Notes: generated by a model from the letters alone, not told the origin. A DNA stretch of 64,000 bases from Palsa-504 sp963739135 (GCA_963739135.1 CAVTZG010000017.1:248001-312000), one strand, 5' to 3'. Positions 1 to 8,646 are shown, counted from the first letter of the stretch. Made by a program: numbers and translations.

Positions 1-666
1 GGTCGCGGCCAGCCGGAGGGCCGGCCCGCGGGGCTGGAGCCGGCGCAGGGCCAGGCCCGGTCCGGCGGCGGCCACGCCCGCGGCGCCGAACCCGGCCACG
101 GTGACGGCCAGGAACCACCACGGGCTGACCCCGTCAGGGCCTGCGACCAGCCGGACGGTGACGCTCACCGCGGCCAGGTAGGCGACCGGGACGACCACCG
201 GGGCCAGCAGGAAGGCCAGGCCGGGCAGGCTCCAGTCGCGGCGGGCCCGGCGCAGCATGAGCAGCCACAGCGGCAGGCCGCCGAGGCCCGCGGCCAGGAC
301 CGAGACGGCCAGGGCGGCGTCGAAGACCGCGTAGCACCAGCCGATGACCGGATGGCCGGCCGGGCGGTAGCCCTGCAGCTGGGTGAGCTGGGCGAAGACC
401 AGGCCCAGGCCGACCAGGAACGACCAGGACATCAGGCCGGTGGCCAGGCTGGCCCGCATCCGGGCGGGCCGGTCGTGCAGGTGCGGCGCGGGCCAGATCC
501 AGGCGGGCAGCGCCCGCCAGGCCAGGCTGGCCACGGCCCGCGCGCCGCCGCCGGACTCGTCGAGCAGGGCCCGGACCTCCTCGCCGTAACGATCCCGCCA
601 GGACGGCGGATAGAGGGCCAGCGCCGCCCGGGCCGGGAGCGTCGCGCTGGGCGCGGGGCCGGTCAT
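1..666 (-). CDS. PadR-associated integral membrane protein (partial, runs off the left edge)
   Basis: The reading frame is open from the ATG at 664-666 to the window edge, so only the first 222 residues are visible. The N-terminus carries the motif LYPPSWRDRYGEE, which marks membrane proteins commonly encoded just after PadR regulators. Four hydrophobic stretches follow: roughly residues 75-98, 112-137, 148-172 and 180-198. The start codon overlaps the PadR stop codon (ATGA), so the two are translationally coupled, and the membrane protein is probably the target or effector of the regulator. The biochemical function of this family is unknown. The C-terminus lies outside the window. Confidence 0.8.
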   Translation of the reverse strand, partial: MTGPAPSATLPARAALALYPPSWRDRYGEEVRALLDESGGGARAVASLAWRALPAWIWPAPHLHDRPARMRASLATGLMSWSFLVGLGLVFAQLTQLQGYRPAGHPVIGWCYAVFDAALAVSVLAAGLGGLPLWLLMLRRARRDWSLPGLAFLLAPVVVPVAYLAAVSVTVRLVAGPDGVSPWWFLAVTVAGFGAAGVAAAGPGLALRRLQPRGPALRLAAT

Positions 667-980
667 GCCGTGGCCCAGGCGCGCAGCCGCTCGGTGGCCA
701 GCGAGACCACCCGGCTCATCCGCGCGGACTGCTCGGCCAGCGCACCGGCCCCGGCGGCGGTGATGCGGTAGGGCCGGCGGCGGTCCTCGGATTCCAGCGG
801 CTCGATCAGGCCCTTGGACTCCAGGCGGGCGATCACCGCGTAGAGGGTGCCGGCGCTGAGCCGGACCCCCATGGTCTGCGCCACGTCCTGGGTGATGGCG
901 TAGCCGTGCTTCGGCTCGCCGGCCAGGCTGGCCAGCACCAGCAGCGGCGGATCGGCCCAGCGGTCCAGCCTGTCGCCCAC
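663..980 (-). CDS. PadR-family transcriptional regulator
   Basis: A 105-residue protein with a GTG start. It is a PadR-type winged helix: the N-terminal segment PPLLVLASLAGEPKHGYAI is followed by the wing and recognition-helix region GVRLSAGTLYAVIARLE, then a short C-terminal helix for dimerisation. The length fits the minimal PadR subfamily. These proteins usually repress their own promoter and an adjacent membrane or efflux gene; here the partner overlaps by four bases. A dyad 57 bp upstream of the start is a likely autoregulatory operator. The inducer cannot be inferred. Confidence 0.9.
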   Translation of the reverse strand: MGDRLDRWADPPLLVLASLAGEPKHGYAITQDVAQTMGVRLSAGTLYAVIARLESKGLIEPLESEDRRRPYRITAAGAGALAEQSARMSRVVSLATERLRAWATA

Positions 981-1036
981 GTCGTCCTCCCCGTAACCGC
1001 GTCCGGATCATGTGTCGCCTCACATTACAACGCCAT

Positions 1037-1063
1037 CCGATATACCGCAAGACGATATAGCGG
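1037..1063. promoter_or_regulatory. Probable PadR operator dyad
   Basis: A 27-bp interrupted palindrome lies upstream of the PadR gene. Its fixed bases read CCG-n-TATA-n-CG-n5-CG-n-TATA-n-CGG, and every specified position is symmetric. TATA-containing dyads of this form are typical PadR targets. The position, 57 bp before the GTG start, fits an autorepression site. Confidence 0.65.
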
Positions 1064-1187
1064 AAGCCGCCATACCGGCACGATGATTACCGGGGTGAGC
1101 GGTCATGCCGGGTTCGTACTGGGACCGGGCCAGGGCCCGGCCTACGGGTTCCCACGGGTCCACCGTGGTGATTAAGGCGTCCGGCGA

Positions 1188-1421
1188 TCACACGCTGGGC
1201 CATGTCCGCCCCGGTGGGCGGGCCGGCGCCGGGGGCGGGGCGCCGGGGGCGGGCCGCCAGAGGAGTTCGGCCGCGGTGCACAGGATCTCGTGCCGGGCCC
1301 TGATCGGCAGGCCGAGCTGATCCAGGGAACGGCCCAGCCGTTCCAGCAGCAGCGCGCCAGGGTCCGCGTCGGCCTTGCTGCGCAGCACCGGGTGGACAGT
1401 CAGGCTGCTCACCCGGCCCAC
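1188..1421 (-). CDS. Small hypothetical protein
   Basis: Up to 77 residues, with a GTG start at 1421 or, more likely, GTG at 1412. Third codon positions are almost all G or C through the body, which supports real coding. The protein looks helical (…GALLLERLGRSLDQLGLP…) and ends in a proline/alanine-rich tail. No domain is recognised. It begins one base after the anti-sigma gene stop, so it could be the last gene of the sigma/anti-sigma transcript. Confidence 0.45.
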   Translation of the reverse strand: MGRVSSLTVHPVLRSKADADPGALLLERLGRSLDQLGLPIRARHEILCTAAELLWRPAPGAPPPAPARPPGRTWPSV

Positions 1422-1422
1422 C

Positions 1423-2202
1423 CTAGACGGGCAGGGTCATGGTGACGACTGGTTTAGTGGTCGGCTGGGCGGTGCCGCCCGCGGGCTCGACGGTGATCCC
1501 GATCCGGTCGCCGGGCCGGAGGGCGGAGGCCAGCACCGGAGCGGAGTGCAGCAGTCCGGCCGAACGGGCCTGGACCGGGCTGATCCCGGCCGGGCTCATC
1601 ACCCACAGCTGGTAGACCTGGGCGGAGGGCAGGGACGACAGGCCCGCCGTGGTGACCACGGCCTCGCGCTTGTCCCAGGAGACCGTCACGGTGACGGTCC
1701 CGCCCGCGGCCGTGCGCATGGTCCCGGTCTGGGCGTCCCGGGCCCCGAGCACGCTGCTGATCGCGGCGGGCGGCCGGGGCGGCGCCGTGACCTGGCTGAC
1801 CACGCCGAAGGCGATGGCCGCGGCCGCGCAGGCCGCGACGGCGGCGGCGATGGCGCGCGGTACGTGCGGGTGGCGGGCCGGGGCCGCCCGGCGGCCGGAA
1901 ACCAGCCGGACGACCTGGGCCCGGCGGCCGATGCGGTCGGCGACGAGCGGCGGGAGCTGCCGGGTCCGGTAGGTGGAGGCCAGCACCTGCTGCCGCATCC
2001 GCTCCGGCGGGTCGACGGCCCGGGCCATGGCCAGCCGGGCCGCGGCCTCGCGCAGCCCGCGGACCTCGGCGTCGCAGGAACCGCAGTGCTGCAGGTGCCG
2101 CTCGAAGGCGTCCCGCTCCGGGTTGGTCAGGGCGTCGAGCGCGTAGCTGCCGGTGAGTGCGTGCAGGTCGTCACGCCCTGCTGCTCGATAAGGGGTCTTC
2201 AC
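1423..2202 (-). CDS. rskA: Anti-sigma-K factor RskA-like protein
   Basis: 259 residues from a GTG that overlaps the sigma-factor stop (GTGA). The cytoplasmic N-terminus carries an anti-sigma zinc-finger-like segment with the pattern HLQHCGSCDAEV (about residues 30-42). A single membrane span lies near residues 122-145, and an extracytoplasmic RskA domain follows (motifs VYQLWVM and GITVEPAGG). RskA proteins hold SigK inactive at the membrane and release it by regulated proteolysis. Overlap with the sigma gene and the domain order make the assignment strong. The signal sensed is unknown. Confidence 0.9.
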   Translation of the reverse strand: MKTPYRAAGRDDLHALTGSYALDALTNPERDAFERHLQHCGSCDAEVRGLREAAARLAMARAVDPPERMRQQVLASTYRTRQLPPLVADRIGRRAQVVRLVSGRRAAPARHPHVPRAIAAAVAACAAAAIAFGVVSQVTAPPRPPAAISSVLGARDAQTGTMRTAAGGTVTVTVSWDKREAVVTTAGLSSLPSAQVYQLWVMSPAGISPVQARSAGLLHSAPVLASALRPGDRIGITVEPAGGTAQPTTKPVVTMTLPV

Positions 2203-2816
2203 CAGTCCACCTCCAGGCAGTCGCGCATCCTGATCATCCCGTCCCTGATCCGCGTCTTCACCGTGCCCAGGGCCACCCCGAGCAGCTGGGCGACCTGCGG
2301 GTATGTGTACCCACCGTAGTAAGCCAGCTGAATCGACTCGCGCTGCAGGTCGGTCAGGCCGCCCAGGCAGCGGCGGACCCGCTGCTGGTCCAGCCGGGCC
2401 GCGACCACCTCGGCCACGTCGTCGTCCGCTCCGGACAGGTCGGGCGCCGCCTGCTGCTCGCGGCGCGAGCCGGCGTTTTCGGACCGGACCCGGTCCACCG
2501 CGCGGCGGTGGGCGATGGTCAGGGCCCAGGCCGCCGCGCTGCCCCGGGCCGGGTCGAACCGGGAGGCGGTGCGCCAGATCTCCAGCAGCACCTCCTGGGC
2601 GATCTCCTCGGACTGGGCCGGATCGCGCAGCACCTGCCGGACCACCCCGTACACCGGTCCGGTCAGCTCGCCGTAGACCAGCTCGAACGCCGCGTGGTCC
2701 CCGCGCGCCACCCGGGCCAGCAGGCCGGACAGATCCGGGTCCCGGCCGGATTCCTTCTCGGCGGCGCCGCGATCGGGCGGCAGCTGTCGTATCTCCGTCC
2801 GTCTCATGCCTTCCAT
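2199..2816 (-). CDS. sigK: ECF RNA polymerase sigma factor, SigK type
   Basis: About 205 residues from the ATG at 2816, with an alternative ATG at 2807. Region 2 includes AFELVYGELTGPVYGVVRQVL and the -10-recognition helix around EIAQEVLLEIWRTASRFDP. Region 4 contains the helix-turn-helix YPQVAQLLGVALGTVKTRIR. The downstream anti-sigma gene overlaps by four bases. The divergent genes, a membrane molybdoenzyme and a fasciclin lipoprotein, resemble the mycobacterial SigK regulon, where SigK drives fasciclin-type antigens. An in-frame extension upstream to 3176 overlaps the divergent gene and is not believed. Confidence 0.9.
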   Translation of the reverse strand: MEGMRRTEIRQLPPDRGAAEKESGRDPDLSGLLARVARGDHAAFELVYGELTGPVYGVVRQVLRDPAQSEEIAQEVLLEIWRTASRFDPARGSAAAWALTIAHRRAVDRVRSENAGSRREQQAAPDLSGADDDVAEVVAARLDQQRVRRCLGGLTDLQRESIQLAYYGGYTYPQVAQLLGVALGTVKTRIRDGMIRMRDCLEVDW

Positions 2817-2904
2817 TCGAGGCAGGTCCGCCTCCGGATTGCCCCGGACCGCCGGGACCTGCGCGAATGAGACATCGGCCAATCCGGTTCGCGGGCAGCT
2901 CCGA

Positions 2905-4719
2905 ATGGCGGCCGTGATCAGGACACCGGACCGGCACGAGCCATCGCGCTCCGTAGTCAGGGCGATCGCCAGGACCGCGGCCGCGGCACTAGCGGGGATC
3001 CTCGCTGCCACCGTGGCGCTGGGCGTGGCCGAGCTTGCGGCCGCGCTGATCGGCCCGGACAGTGCCCCGGTCATCGCGGTCGGCGAGACGGCGATCAACC
3101 TGACGCCCATCCCGGTCAAGGAATTCGCGATCGCGCACTTCGGCTCGCACGACAAACAGGCCCTGGTCGCGGGCATCCTGGTACTGCTGGCCGCGTTCGC
3201 CGCGCTGATCGGGGTGCTGGCGGTGCGCAGGATCGGCTACGGGCTGGCCGGGCTGGTGGTGTTCGCGGGGCTCGGCGCGGCGGCCGCGCTGCACCTGCCC
3301 GGGGCCGGCCTGATCGATGTGGTGCCTACGCTGGCGGGGGTGGCCGCGACGGCGGGGGCGCTGGCCGTGCTGGCGCCGGCCGTCCGGGCGGCCTTTCCCA
3401 GCGCCCCGGCCCTCCCGGGGGCGGCGCCGGTGGCGGTCGGCGGGGACGGGAAGGGCCCCGGGCCGGCGGCGGGCGGCGACGGGACGGGCGTCGGATCGGC
3501 GGCGGGCGGGGACGGGACGGGCGTCGGATCGGCGGCGGGCGGGGCGGCAGGTGGGGCAGGTGCCGTTTCGTCTGCGGATGTCTCGCTGACCGGCCCGTAC
3601 CTGCGTGACCTGCTACCGGCGGATGCGGCCGGGCCGGGCCGCGCCGCCCCGGCGCCGGGGCGGCGCCGGTTCCTGGCCTTGGCCGGCGGCGCGGCGGCGG
3701 TGGCCGCGGTAGCCGGCGGGGCCGGCGACCTGCTGCTGCGGCGGTTCAGCATCGCCTCCTCCCGGGCGGCGGTCCGGCTGCCCGCCGCGGCCGTGGCCGC
3801 CCCGCCCGTCCCGGTGGGGACCGACTTCCGGATCCCCGGGCTGACGCCGTTCTTCACCTCGAACGCTAGCTTCTACCGGGTCGACACCGACCTGGTGCTG
3901 CCCCAGGTGGCGCCGGAGAGCTGGACGCTGCGGATCGACGGGATGGTCTCCCGGCCGATCGAGCTCACCTTCGCCGAACTGCTCAAGATGCCGCTGACCG
4001 AGACCGACATCACCCTGGTCTGCGTCTCGAACCAGGTCGGCGGGCCGTACGCGGGCAACGCCCGCTGGCTGGGCGCGCCGCTGGCCGCGCTGCTGCGCCG
4101 GGCCGGGGTGCGGGCCGGCGCCGACCAGGTGCTGTCGGCCGCCACCGACGGCATGACCATCTCCACCCCGGTCGCGGCGATCATGGACGGCCGGGAGGCG
4201 CTGCTGGCGGTGGGCATGAACGGCCAGCCGCTGCCGGTGGCGCACGGCTTCCCGGCCCGCATGGTGGTGCCCGGCCTGTACGGCTACACCTCGGCCACCA
4301 AGTGGGTCACCCGGCTGACCCTGACCAGTTTTGCCGCGCAGAAGGCCTACTGGACCCAGCGCGGCTACGCCGCGGTGGCGCCGATCAAGGTCGAGTCGCG
4401 GATCGACGTGCCCAAGCCGCTGGCCCAGGTGGCGCCGGGCCGGGTGACCGTGGCCGGGGTGGCCTGGGCCCCCGCCACCGGCATCGCCGCGGTCGAGGTC
4501 AGCGTGGACAACGGTCCCTGGCAGCGGGCCCGGCTGGCCGCCGCCGACGGCATCGACACCTGGCGGCAGTGGATGTGGACCTGGAATGCCCCCTCAGGTC
4601 TGCATCAGCTCCAGGTCCGGGCCACCAGCAACGCGGGCGTGACGCAGGTATCGCAGCGCGCCCAGACCTTCCCGTCCGGAGCAACCGGCTGGGATTCCGT
4701 CGTGGTGACCGTCAGCTGA
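2905..4719 (+). CDS. Membrane-anchored molybdopterin-dependent oxidoreductase (sulfite oxidase family)
   Basis: About 604 residues from ATG 2905 (GTG 2914 is possible). The N-terminal quarter has four hydrophobic helices. Next comes a low-complexity glycine/alanine linker with a tandemly repeated GGDGTGVGSAAG unit (bases 3460-3545), then a hydrophobic segment near residues 250-280. The soluble part is a sulfite oxidase-type Moco domain; the cysteine in LVCVSNQVGG is the expected molybdenum ligand. A C-terminal dimerisation domain follows (VTVAGVAWAP… VSVDNGPWQ). The substrate cannot be deduced, but these proteins act on the outer face of the membrane. The gene is divergent from sigK and 28 bp before the fasciclin gene. 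Confidence 0.85.
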   Translation: MAAVIRTPDRHEPSRSVVRAIARTAAAALAGILAATVALGVAELAAALIGPDSAPVIAVGETAINLTPIPVKEFAIAHFGSHDKQALVAGILVLLAAFAALIGVLAVRRIGYGLAGLVVFAGLGAAAALHLPGAGLIDVVPTLAGVAATAGALAVLAPAVRAAFPSAPALPGAAPVAVGGDGKGPGPAAGGDGTGVGSAAGGDGTGVGSAAGGAAGGAGAVSSADVSLTGPYLRDLLPADAAGPGRAAPAPGRRRFLALAGGAAAVAAVAGGAGDLLLRRFSIASSRAAVRLPAAAVAAPPVPVGTDFRIPGLTPFFTSNASFYRVDTDLVLPQVAPESWTLRIDGMVSRPIELTFAELLKMPLTETDITLVCVSNQVGGPYAGNARWLGAPLAALLRRAGVRAGADQVLSAATDGMTISTPVAAIMDGREALLAVGMNGQPLPVAHGFPARMVVPGLYGYTSATKWVTRLTLTSFAAQKAYWTQRGYAAVAPIKVESRIDVPKPLAQVAPGRVTVAGVAWAPATGIAAVEVSVDNGPWQRARLAAADGIDTWRQWMWTWNAPSGLHQLQVRATSNAGVTQVSQRAQTFPSGATGWDSVVVTVS

Positions 4720-4747
4720 CGGCCGCCCGCCCCTAAAGGAGCACACC

Positions 4748-5389
4748 ATGAAATACCGTCTGCTGGCCGCCTGCGGCCTGGCCGCTTTCGCCCTGACCGC
4801 GACCGCGTGCAGCTCGAGCGGGTCCTCGTCGTCGGCATCGGCTCCGGCGTCCTCGATGCCGGCGTTTTCGGCTCCGTCTTCGGCTGGGGCGTCGGCCCCG
4901 GCGGCCACCACCGCCGACTTCGGCTCGGACTGCTCCTCGGTGCCCAAGACCGGCGCGGGCAGCTTCACCGGCATGGCCACCGCGCCGGTGGCCACCGCCG
5001 CTTCGGCCAACCCGGTGCTGTCCACCCTGGTCGGCGCGGTCAAGAAGGCCGGCCTGGTGGACACGCTGAACTCCGCGTCGGACATCACCGTGTTCGCCCC
5101 GGACAACGCGGCGTTCGCCAAGATCCCGTCGGCCACCCTGAACAGCGTGCTGGCCAACAAGGCCGAGCTGACCAAGATCCTGACCTACCACGTGGTGGCC
5201 GGCCGTTACACCCCCGCCCAGCTGGCCGCGGGCGCCCCGCTCAAGACGCTGGAAGGCGCCACCGTCACCCCGGCCCTGATGGGCAGCACCTACGAGGTCA
5301 ACAGCGCCGACGTGGTGTGCGGCAACGTGCACACCGCCAACGCCACCGTGTACATCATCAACACGGTGCTGATGCCGCCGTCCTCGTGA
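4748..5389 (+). CDS. Fasciclin-domain lipoprotein (MPT83/MPT70-like)
   Basis: 213 residues. The leader MKYRLLAACGLAAFALTA ends in a lipobox (TATAC), giving a lipid-anchored cysteine near residue 21. A Ser/Ala-rich linker follows, then one complete FAS1 domain with the motifs DITVFAPDNAAFAKI and LTYHVVAGRY. A good ribosome-binding site (AAAGGAG) lies 7 bases before the ATG. In mycobacteria the SigK regulon encodes FAS1 proteins next to a membrane redox enzyme, and the same neighbourhood is seen here. The likely role is surface adhesion or cell-envelope stress; the exact function is unknown. Confidence 0.9.
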   Translation: MKYRLLAACGLAAFALTATACSSSGSSSSASAPASSMPAFSAPSSAGASAPAATTADFGSDCSSVPKTGAGSFTGMATAPVATAASANPVLSTLVGAVKKAGLVDTLNSASDITVFAPDNAAFAKIPSATLNSVLANKAELTKILTYHVVAGRYTPAQLAAGAPLKTLEGATVTPALMGSTYEVNSADVVCGNVHTANATVYIINTVLMPPSS

Positions 5390-5407
5390 CGGTGGCCGGC
5401 CGCTAAA

Positions 5408-5460
5408 ACCACGGACCGTTCGGGACAAAGATCTTTCAATGATCCCGAACGGTCCGTGGT
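5408..5460. terminator. Perfect 18-bp hairpin, bidirectional terminator
   Basis: The arms 5408-5425 and 5443-5460 are perfectly complementary (ACCACGGACCGTTCGGGA and its complement) around a 17-base loop. The hairpin lies 18 bp after the fasciclin stop and before the 3' end of the photolyase remnant, so it can serve both strands. The arm core recurs near 26814 and, degenerate, near 33761. Confidence 0.75.
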
Positions 5461-5469
5461 GTTACGGTC

Positions 5470-5721
5470 TCAGAGCTCGGCGATGGGGTCGGGGTAGCCG
5501 AGCCGCCGGCGGGCCGCGGCGTCCAGCCGCCACGGGGTGTGGATGCGGTCCGGGCCGAGGCCGGCCAGTTCGGGCAGGTGGCAGCGCACGTAGTCGCCGA
5601 CCCGGTCGAACCGCTCGGCCTGGCGCAGCGGGTTCATGACCCGGTTGGGCCGGGTGTTGTTGCCGGTGCCGGCCACCCACTGCCAGTTGCCCGCGTTGTT
5701 GGCCACGTCGCCGTCGGCCAC
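5470..5721 (-). pseudogene. 3' remnant of a DNA photolyase/cryptochrome gene
   Basis: The 83-residue frame opens with VADGDVANNAGNWQWVAGTG and continues NTRPNRVMNP. This is the conserved C-terminal FAD-binding core of class I photolyases, which are normally about 450 residues. Everything upstream of this block is missing: the preceding bases belong to the metallophosphoesterase frame. No catalytic antenna domain survives, and the fragment cannot be a working enzyme. Its presence close to a DUF523/DUF1722 gene, a frequent photolyase neighbour, suggests a repair locus broken by rearrangement. Confidence 0.85.
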
Positions 5722-5725
5722 CCTG

Positions 5726-6589
5726 CTACCGGATCGGTACTGCGGCCCGTGTGACGTCCTGGCCGGGCAGGATCTGGCGCGGGCGGCCGGGCTGCAGGTC
5801 GCGGCGGCGCCACTCCCGCGGGTAGCCGACCGAGACCTCCTCGAACCGGACGCCGTCGTACCAGGTCACCCGAGGGATGTGCAGGTGGCCGTAGACGACC
5901 GCGGCGGCGTTGTAGCGCAGATGCCAGTCGCTGGTCCTGGTGGTGCCGCACCACTGCGCGAACAGCGGGTAACGCAGCACCCGGGTGGGCTCGCGGACCA
6001 GCGGGTAGTGCGTGACGAAGACGACCGGGAGCGCGGGGTCCCGGTTTGCGAGCCGACGTTCGGTGTGCTCGATCCGGGTCCAGCACCACTCTTCTATGGT
6101 GTGGTGGGGATCGGGGTGCAGCAGCGCCTCGTCGCTGCACACGATGCCCTTTTCGTAGGCCAGCTTGAGGCCCTGCTCCTTGGTCAGCGCGCCGTCCGGC
6201 CGGAACGTGTAGTCGTACAGCAGGAACACCGGCGCGACCGTGACCGGCCCGCCGGGCCCGTCCCACACCGGGTACGGGTCTTCCGGGGTCAGGATGCCCA
6301 GGCTGCGGCACAGCTCCACCAGGGCCAGGTACCGTGCTTCGCCGCGCAGCTGGACCGGGTCCTTGCGCCGGGTCCACAGCTCGTGGTTACCCGGGGTCCA
6401 CACCACGGCGGTGTATTTGCCAGCGAGGGTGCGCAGCGCCCACTCGATGTCGGGGTACAGCTCCCCCACGTCCCCGGCCAGCAGCAGCCAGTCGCCTTTG
6501 TTGCCCGCCTCGAGGGCGGAGACGATCTCCCGGTTCTGCGGGTGCGCCACGTGCAGATCGCTGAGGGCGAGCAGCCTGGGGCTTGTCAT
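5726..6589 (-). CDS. Metallophosphoesterase (calcineurin-like)
   Basis: 287 residues from ATG 6589. Metal-binding motifs are in order: LLALSDLHV (D-x-H), LLAGDVGE (GD), WTPGNHELW (GNHE), VVFVTHYPL (H) and VVYGHLHIPR (GHxH). This is the complete metallophosphoesterase set. The substrate is not evident; relatives act on nucleotides, phosphodiesters or phosphoproteins. An in-frame extension upstream to 6715 lacks conserved sequence and was not used. The gene ends five bases before the photolyase remnant. Confidence 0.9.
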   Translation of the reverse strand: MTSPRLLALSDLHVAHPQNREIVSALEAGNKGDWLLLAGDVGELYPDIEWALRTLAGKYTAVVWTPGNHELWTRRKDPVQLRGEARYLALVELCRSLGILTPEDPYPVWDGPGGPVTVAPVFLLYDYTFRPDGALTKEQGLKLAYEKGIVCSDEALLHPDPHHTIEEWCWTRIEHTERRLANRDPALPVVFVTHYPLVREPTRVLRYPLFAQWCGTTRTSDWHLRYNAAAVVYGHLHIPRVTWYDGVRFEEVSVGYPREWRRRDLQPGRPRQILPGQDVTRAAVPIR

Positions 6590-6768
6590 CGTCGTCCTGT
6601 TACGGCTCGAGTGGTGGCGCGCTTGGGCACACGCCCCCCAGGCTAACCTGCGGGTCGTTTTAGGATGCCGGTTGAGTAACAGCAGTCTCTTTAGAATCAC
6701 AGCGCCCCATGCCACACACCGCAGCCGCGCCAGCCGGAGCAGCCGCTCCGATTATCGTGGTGGATCAG

Positions 6769-8646
6769 GGCTTTGCGGTTGATCCGGTGTATGGGGTAGG
6801 CATTCCAAAATAAGTTGTGTTTGCGGTGTGTTGCGGGTGCTTATTGTGCTATGTGCGGAGGCGCCCGCGGGGCGGGGGGCCGGGGATGGTGATCCCGGCG
6901 GCGGCGGCGTGGCGGCGCAGGTCGTCCGGGGTGCGGACGCGGACGGGGCCGGGGGCTAGGGCGGGGTGGCCGGGGCCGAGCAGGCTGGTGATGGCCTGGA
7001 CGGCGGGGGTGATGGTGCTGTGGTGGGCGCCGAGCAGGGCGGCGATGCTGGTGCAGGGCATGCCGAGGCGGTGGTGGCAGAGGGCGGCCAGCAGCAGCGT
7101 GTCCAGGGTGAACCTGAACGGGGCGGCGGGGCCGGTGCGGGCGCGGCGGGAGTGGCCGCGGTCCAGGTGCAGGCGCTGCTCGCGGGCGGCGGCCCAGGGC
7201 AGTTGCAGGCTGGCGGTCAGGGCGGCGAGGTCCTGGCGGGACAGGCCGGTCAGTTCCGGGCTGGCCAGCGCGGCCACGACGGGGGCCAGGGCGGCGGCGG
7301 CCGGGGCGGGCGCGGGGTCCGGCGGGGGTGGCGGGGCGGCCCGCCAGGCGGGCAGCAGGGTGTAGTTCCAGTCGCCGTGGAAGCGGTGCCGGGTTAAGGC
7401 CCTGGTCTCCAGGTCGGTCATCTGCTCGTCGCTGATCTGGGTCCCGGTGGGGTAGGAGCCGGTGTCCAGCGCGGCGGTGACGGCCAGCCCGGTGGCCGTG
7501 GTAGTCGCGGCGATGGTGTTGATGATGACGTCGTGGCTGGTCAGCGGGCGGCCACGCCAGTTCAGGGTGATCTGGGAGAACAGCCGGTGCTCAATCTTGT
7601 TCCACTTGGAGGTGCCGGGCGGGAAATGGCAGCAGGTGATCTCCAGCCCCGTCTGCCGGGCCAGGTCCGCCAGCCCGGCCTTCCAGGCCCGGTTCCGCCA
7701 CCCGTTGGACCCGCCGGCATCGCAGCAGATCAGCAGCCGCCCCGCGCCGGGATAGGCATCCCGGCCGATCAGGTCCCACCAGCGGCGGATCGACTCCACC
7801 GCCAGCGCGGCGGTGTTGTGGTCGGTGCCCACGTTCACGAACCCGGCGTTCGCGGCCACGTCGTAGACCCCGTACGGGATCGCGTGCCCGCCCTGCTCAT
7901 CTTCAAAGCTGTGGTCGCGGACCTTGACCGGGTCGCCCTCCGGCCGCCACTCGGCCCCGGCCTGCGCGAACTCCCCGACTTCCTCCTTCTTCTTCGCGTC
8001 CACGCTGATCACCGGCTGCCCGGCCGCCAGGTGCTCCTTAGCCTGCCCGGCGATATACCGGAACTGGGCATCGCGGTCCGGATGCCGCCGCCCCTCGGTC
8101 ACCTTCGCGTTGGCCTGGGTGGAGAACCCCTGCTCATGCAGCAGCCGCCAGGCCGTCTGCGGGCTGCACGCGTGCCCCTGCCTGCTCAGCTCATCTGACA
8201 GCTTCTTCGCGCTCTTGGTCGTCCACATCAGCGGCGACTCCGGATCACCCCGGGTAGAGTCCGCCACCAGGGCCAGCAGCGCCGGCACCAGCCCCGGATC
8301 GGCCTCGGCGAGCTTCTTGCGCCCCGCGCCCGGACGCCGGACCCGGCCTTCCGGCGCGAACGACCCGGATTCCAGCTCCGCCGCCCCATCGGCGACCGTC
8401 TGCCAGGACGCCCCGGTCATCTTGGCCACCGCCGTGATCCCGCCGTCCCCGGCCGCCCGCGCCACCGCGCCCAGCGCCAGCCGCCGCGCCTTCTCATCCA
8501 GCACCGGCAGCAGCAGCCCCAGCTCCGGCCCGATAAGCTTCAAAAGCTCCGCGTTCGCGCCCATACCAGCATCCTGGCACGCGACACGCCGGAAACTCAG
8601 TTAATTTCGGAATGTTTACGGAGTACCCCGGATCAACCGCAAAGCC
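6769..8646. mobile_element. ISAzo13-like insertion sequence with terminal inverted repeats
   Basis: A transposase gene is flanked by imperfect inverted repeats. The left end (6769 onward) and right end (inward from 8646) both begin GGCTTTGCGGTTGATCCGG, and they match again in an ATTCC-AAAT block about 35 bases in. At the right end a second motif, GCGGTTGATTC, lies just outside, so the true tips could extend to about 6753 and 8662. No clear target duplication is seen. The right flank shares GAATCAACCGCGGAAA with the palindromic element near 17654-17729. Confidence 0.8.
6849..8564 (-). CDS. ISAzo13-family transposase with a C-terminal helix-turn-helix extension
   Basis: 571 residues. The first ~400 are a typical ISAzo13-type DDE transposase: the catalytic acidic residues fall in VISVDAKKK, LLICCDAGGSN and KWNKIEHRLF. 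The remaining ~170 residues are not usual for the family. After a proline-rich linker (APPPPPDPAP) comes FTLDTLLLAALCHHRLGMP and a helix-turn-helix-like stretch (IAALLGAHHSTITPAV) like those of IS5-type transposases. The frame is intact from ATG 8564 to the stop, so the element may still be active. Confidence 0.9.
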   Translation of the reverse strand: MGANAELLKLIGPELGLLLPVLDEKARRLALGAVARAAGDGGITAVAKMTGASWQTVADGAAELESGSFAPEGRVRRPGAGRKKLAEADPGLVPALLALVADSTRGDPESPLMWTTKSAKKLSDELSRQGHACSPQTAWRLLHEQGFSTQANAKVTEGRRHPDRDAQFRYIAGQAKEHLAAGQPVISVDAKKKEEVGEFAQAGAEWRPEGDPVKVRDHSFEDEQGGHAIPYGVYDVAANAGFVNVGTDHNTAALAVESIRRWWDLIGRDAYPGAGRLLICCDAGGSNGWRNRAWKAGLADLARQTGLEITCCHFPPGTSKWNKIEHRLFSQITLNWRGRPLTSHDVIINTIAATTTATGLAVTAALDTGSYPTGTQISDEQMTDLETRALTRHRFHGDWNYTLLPAWRAAPPPPPDPAPAPAAAALAPVVAALASPELTGLSRQDLAALTASLQLPWAAAREQRLHLDRGHSRRARTGPAAPFRFTLDTLLLAALCHHRLGMPCTSIAALLGAHHSTITPAVQAITSLLGPGHPALAPGPVRVRTPDDLRRHAAAAGITIPGPPPRGRLRT

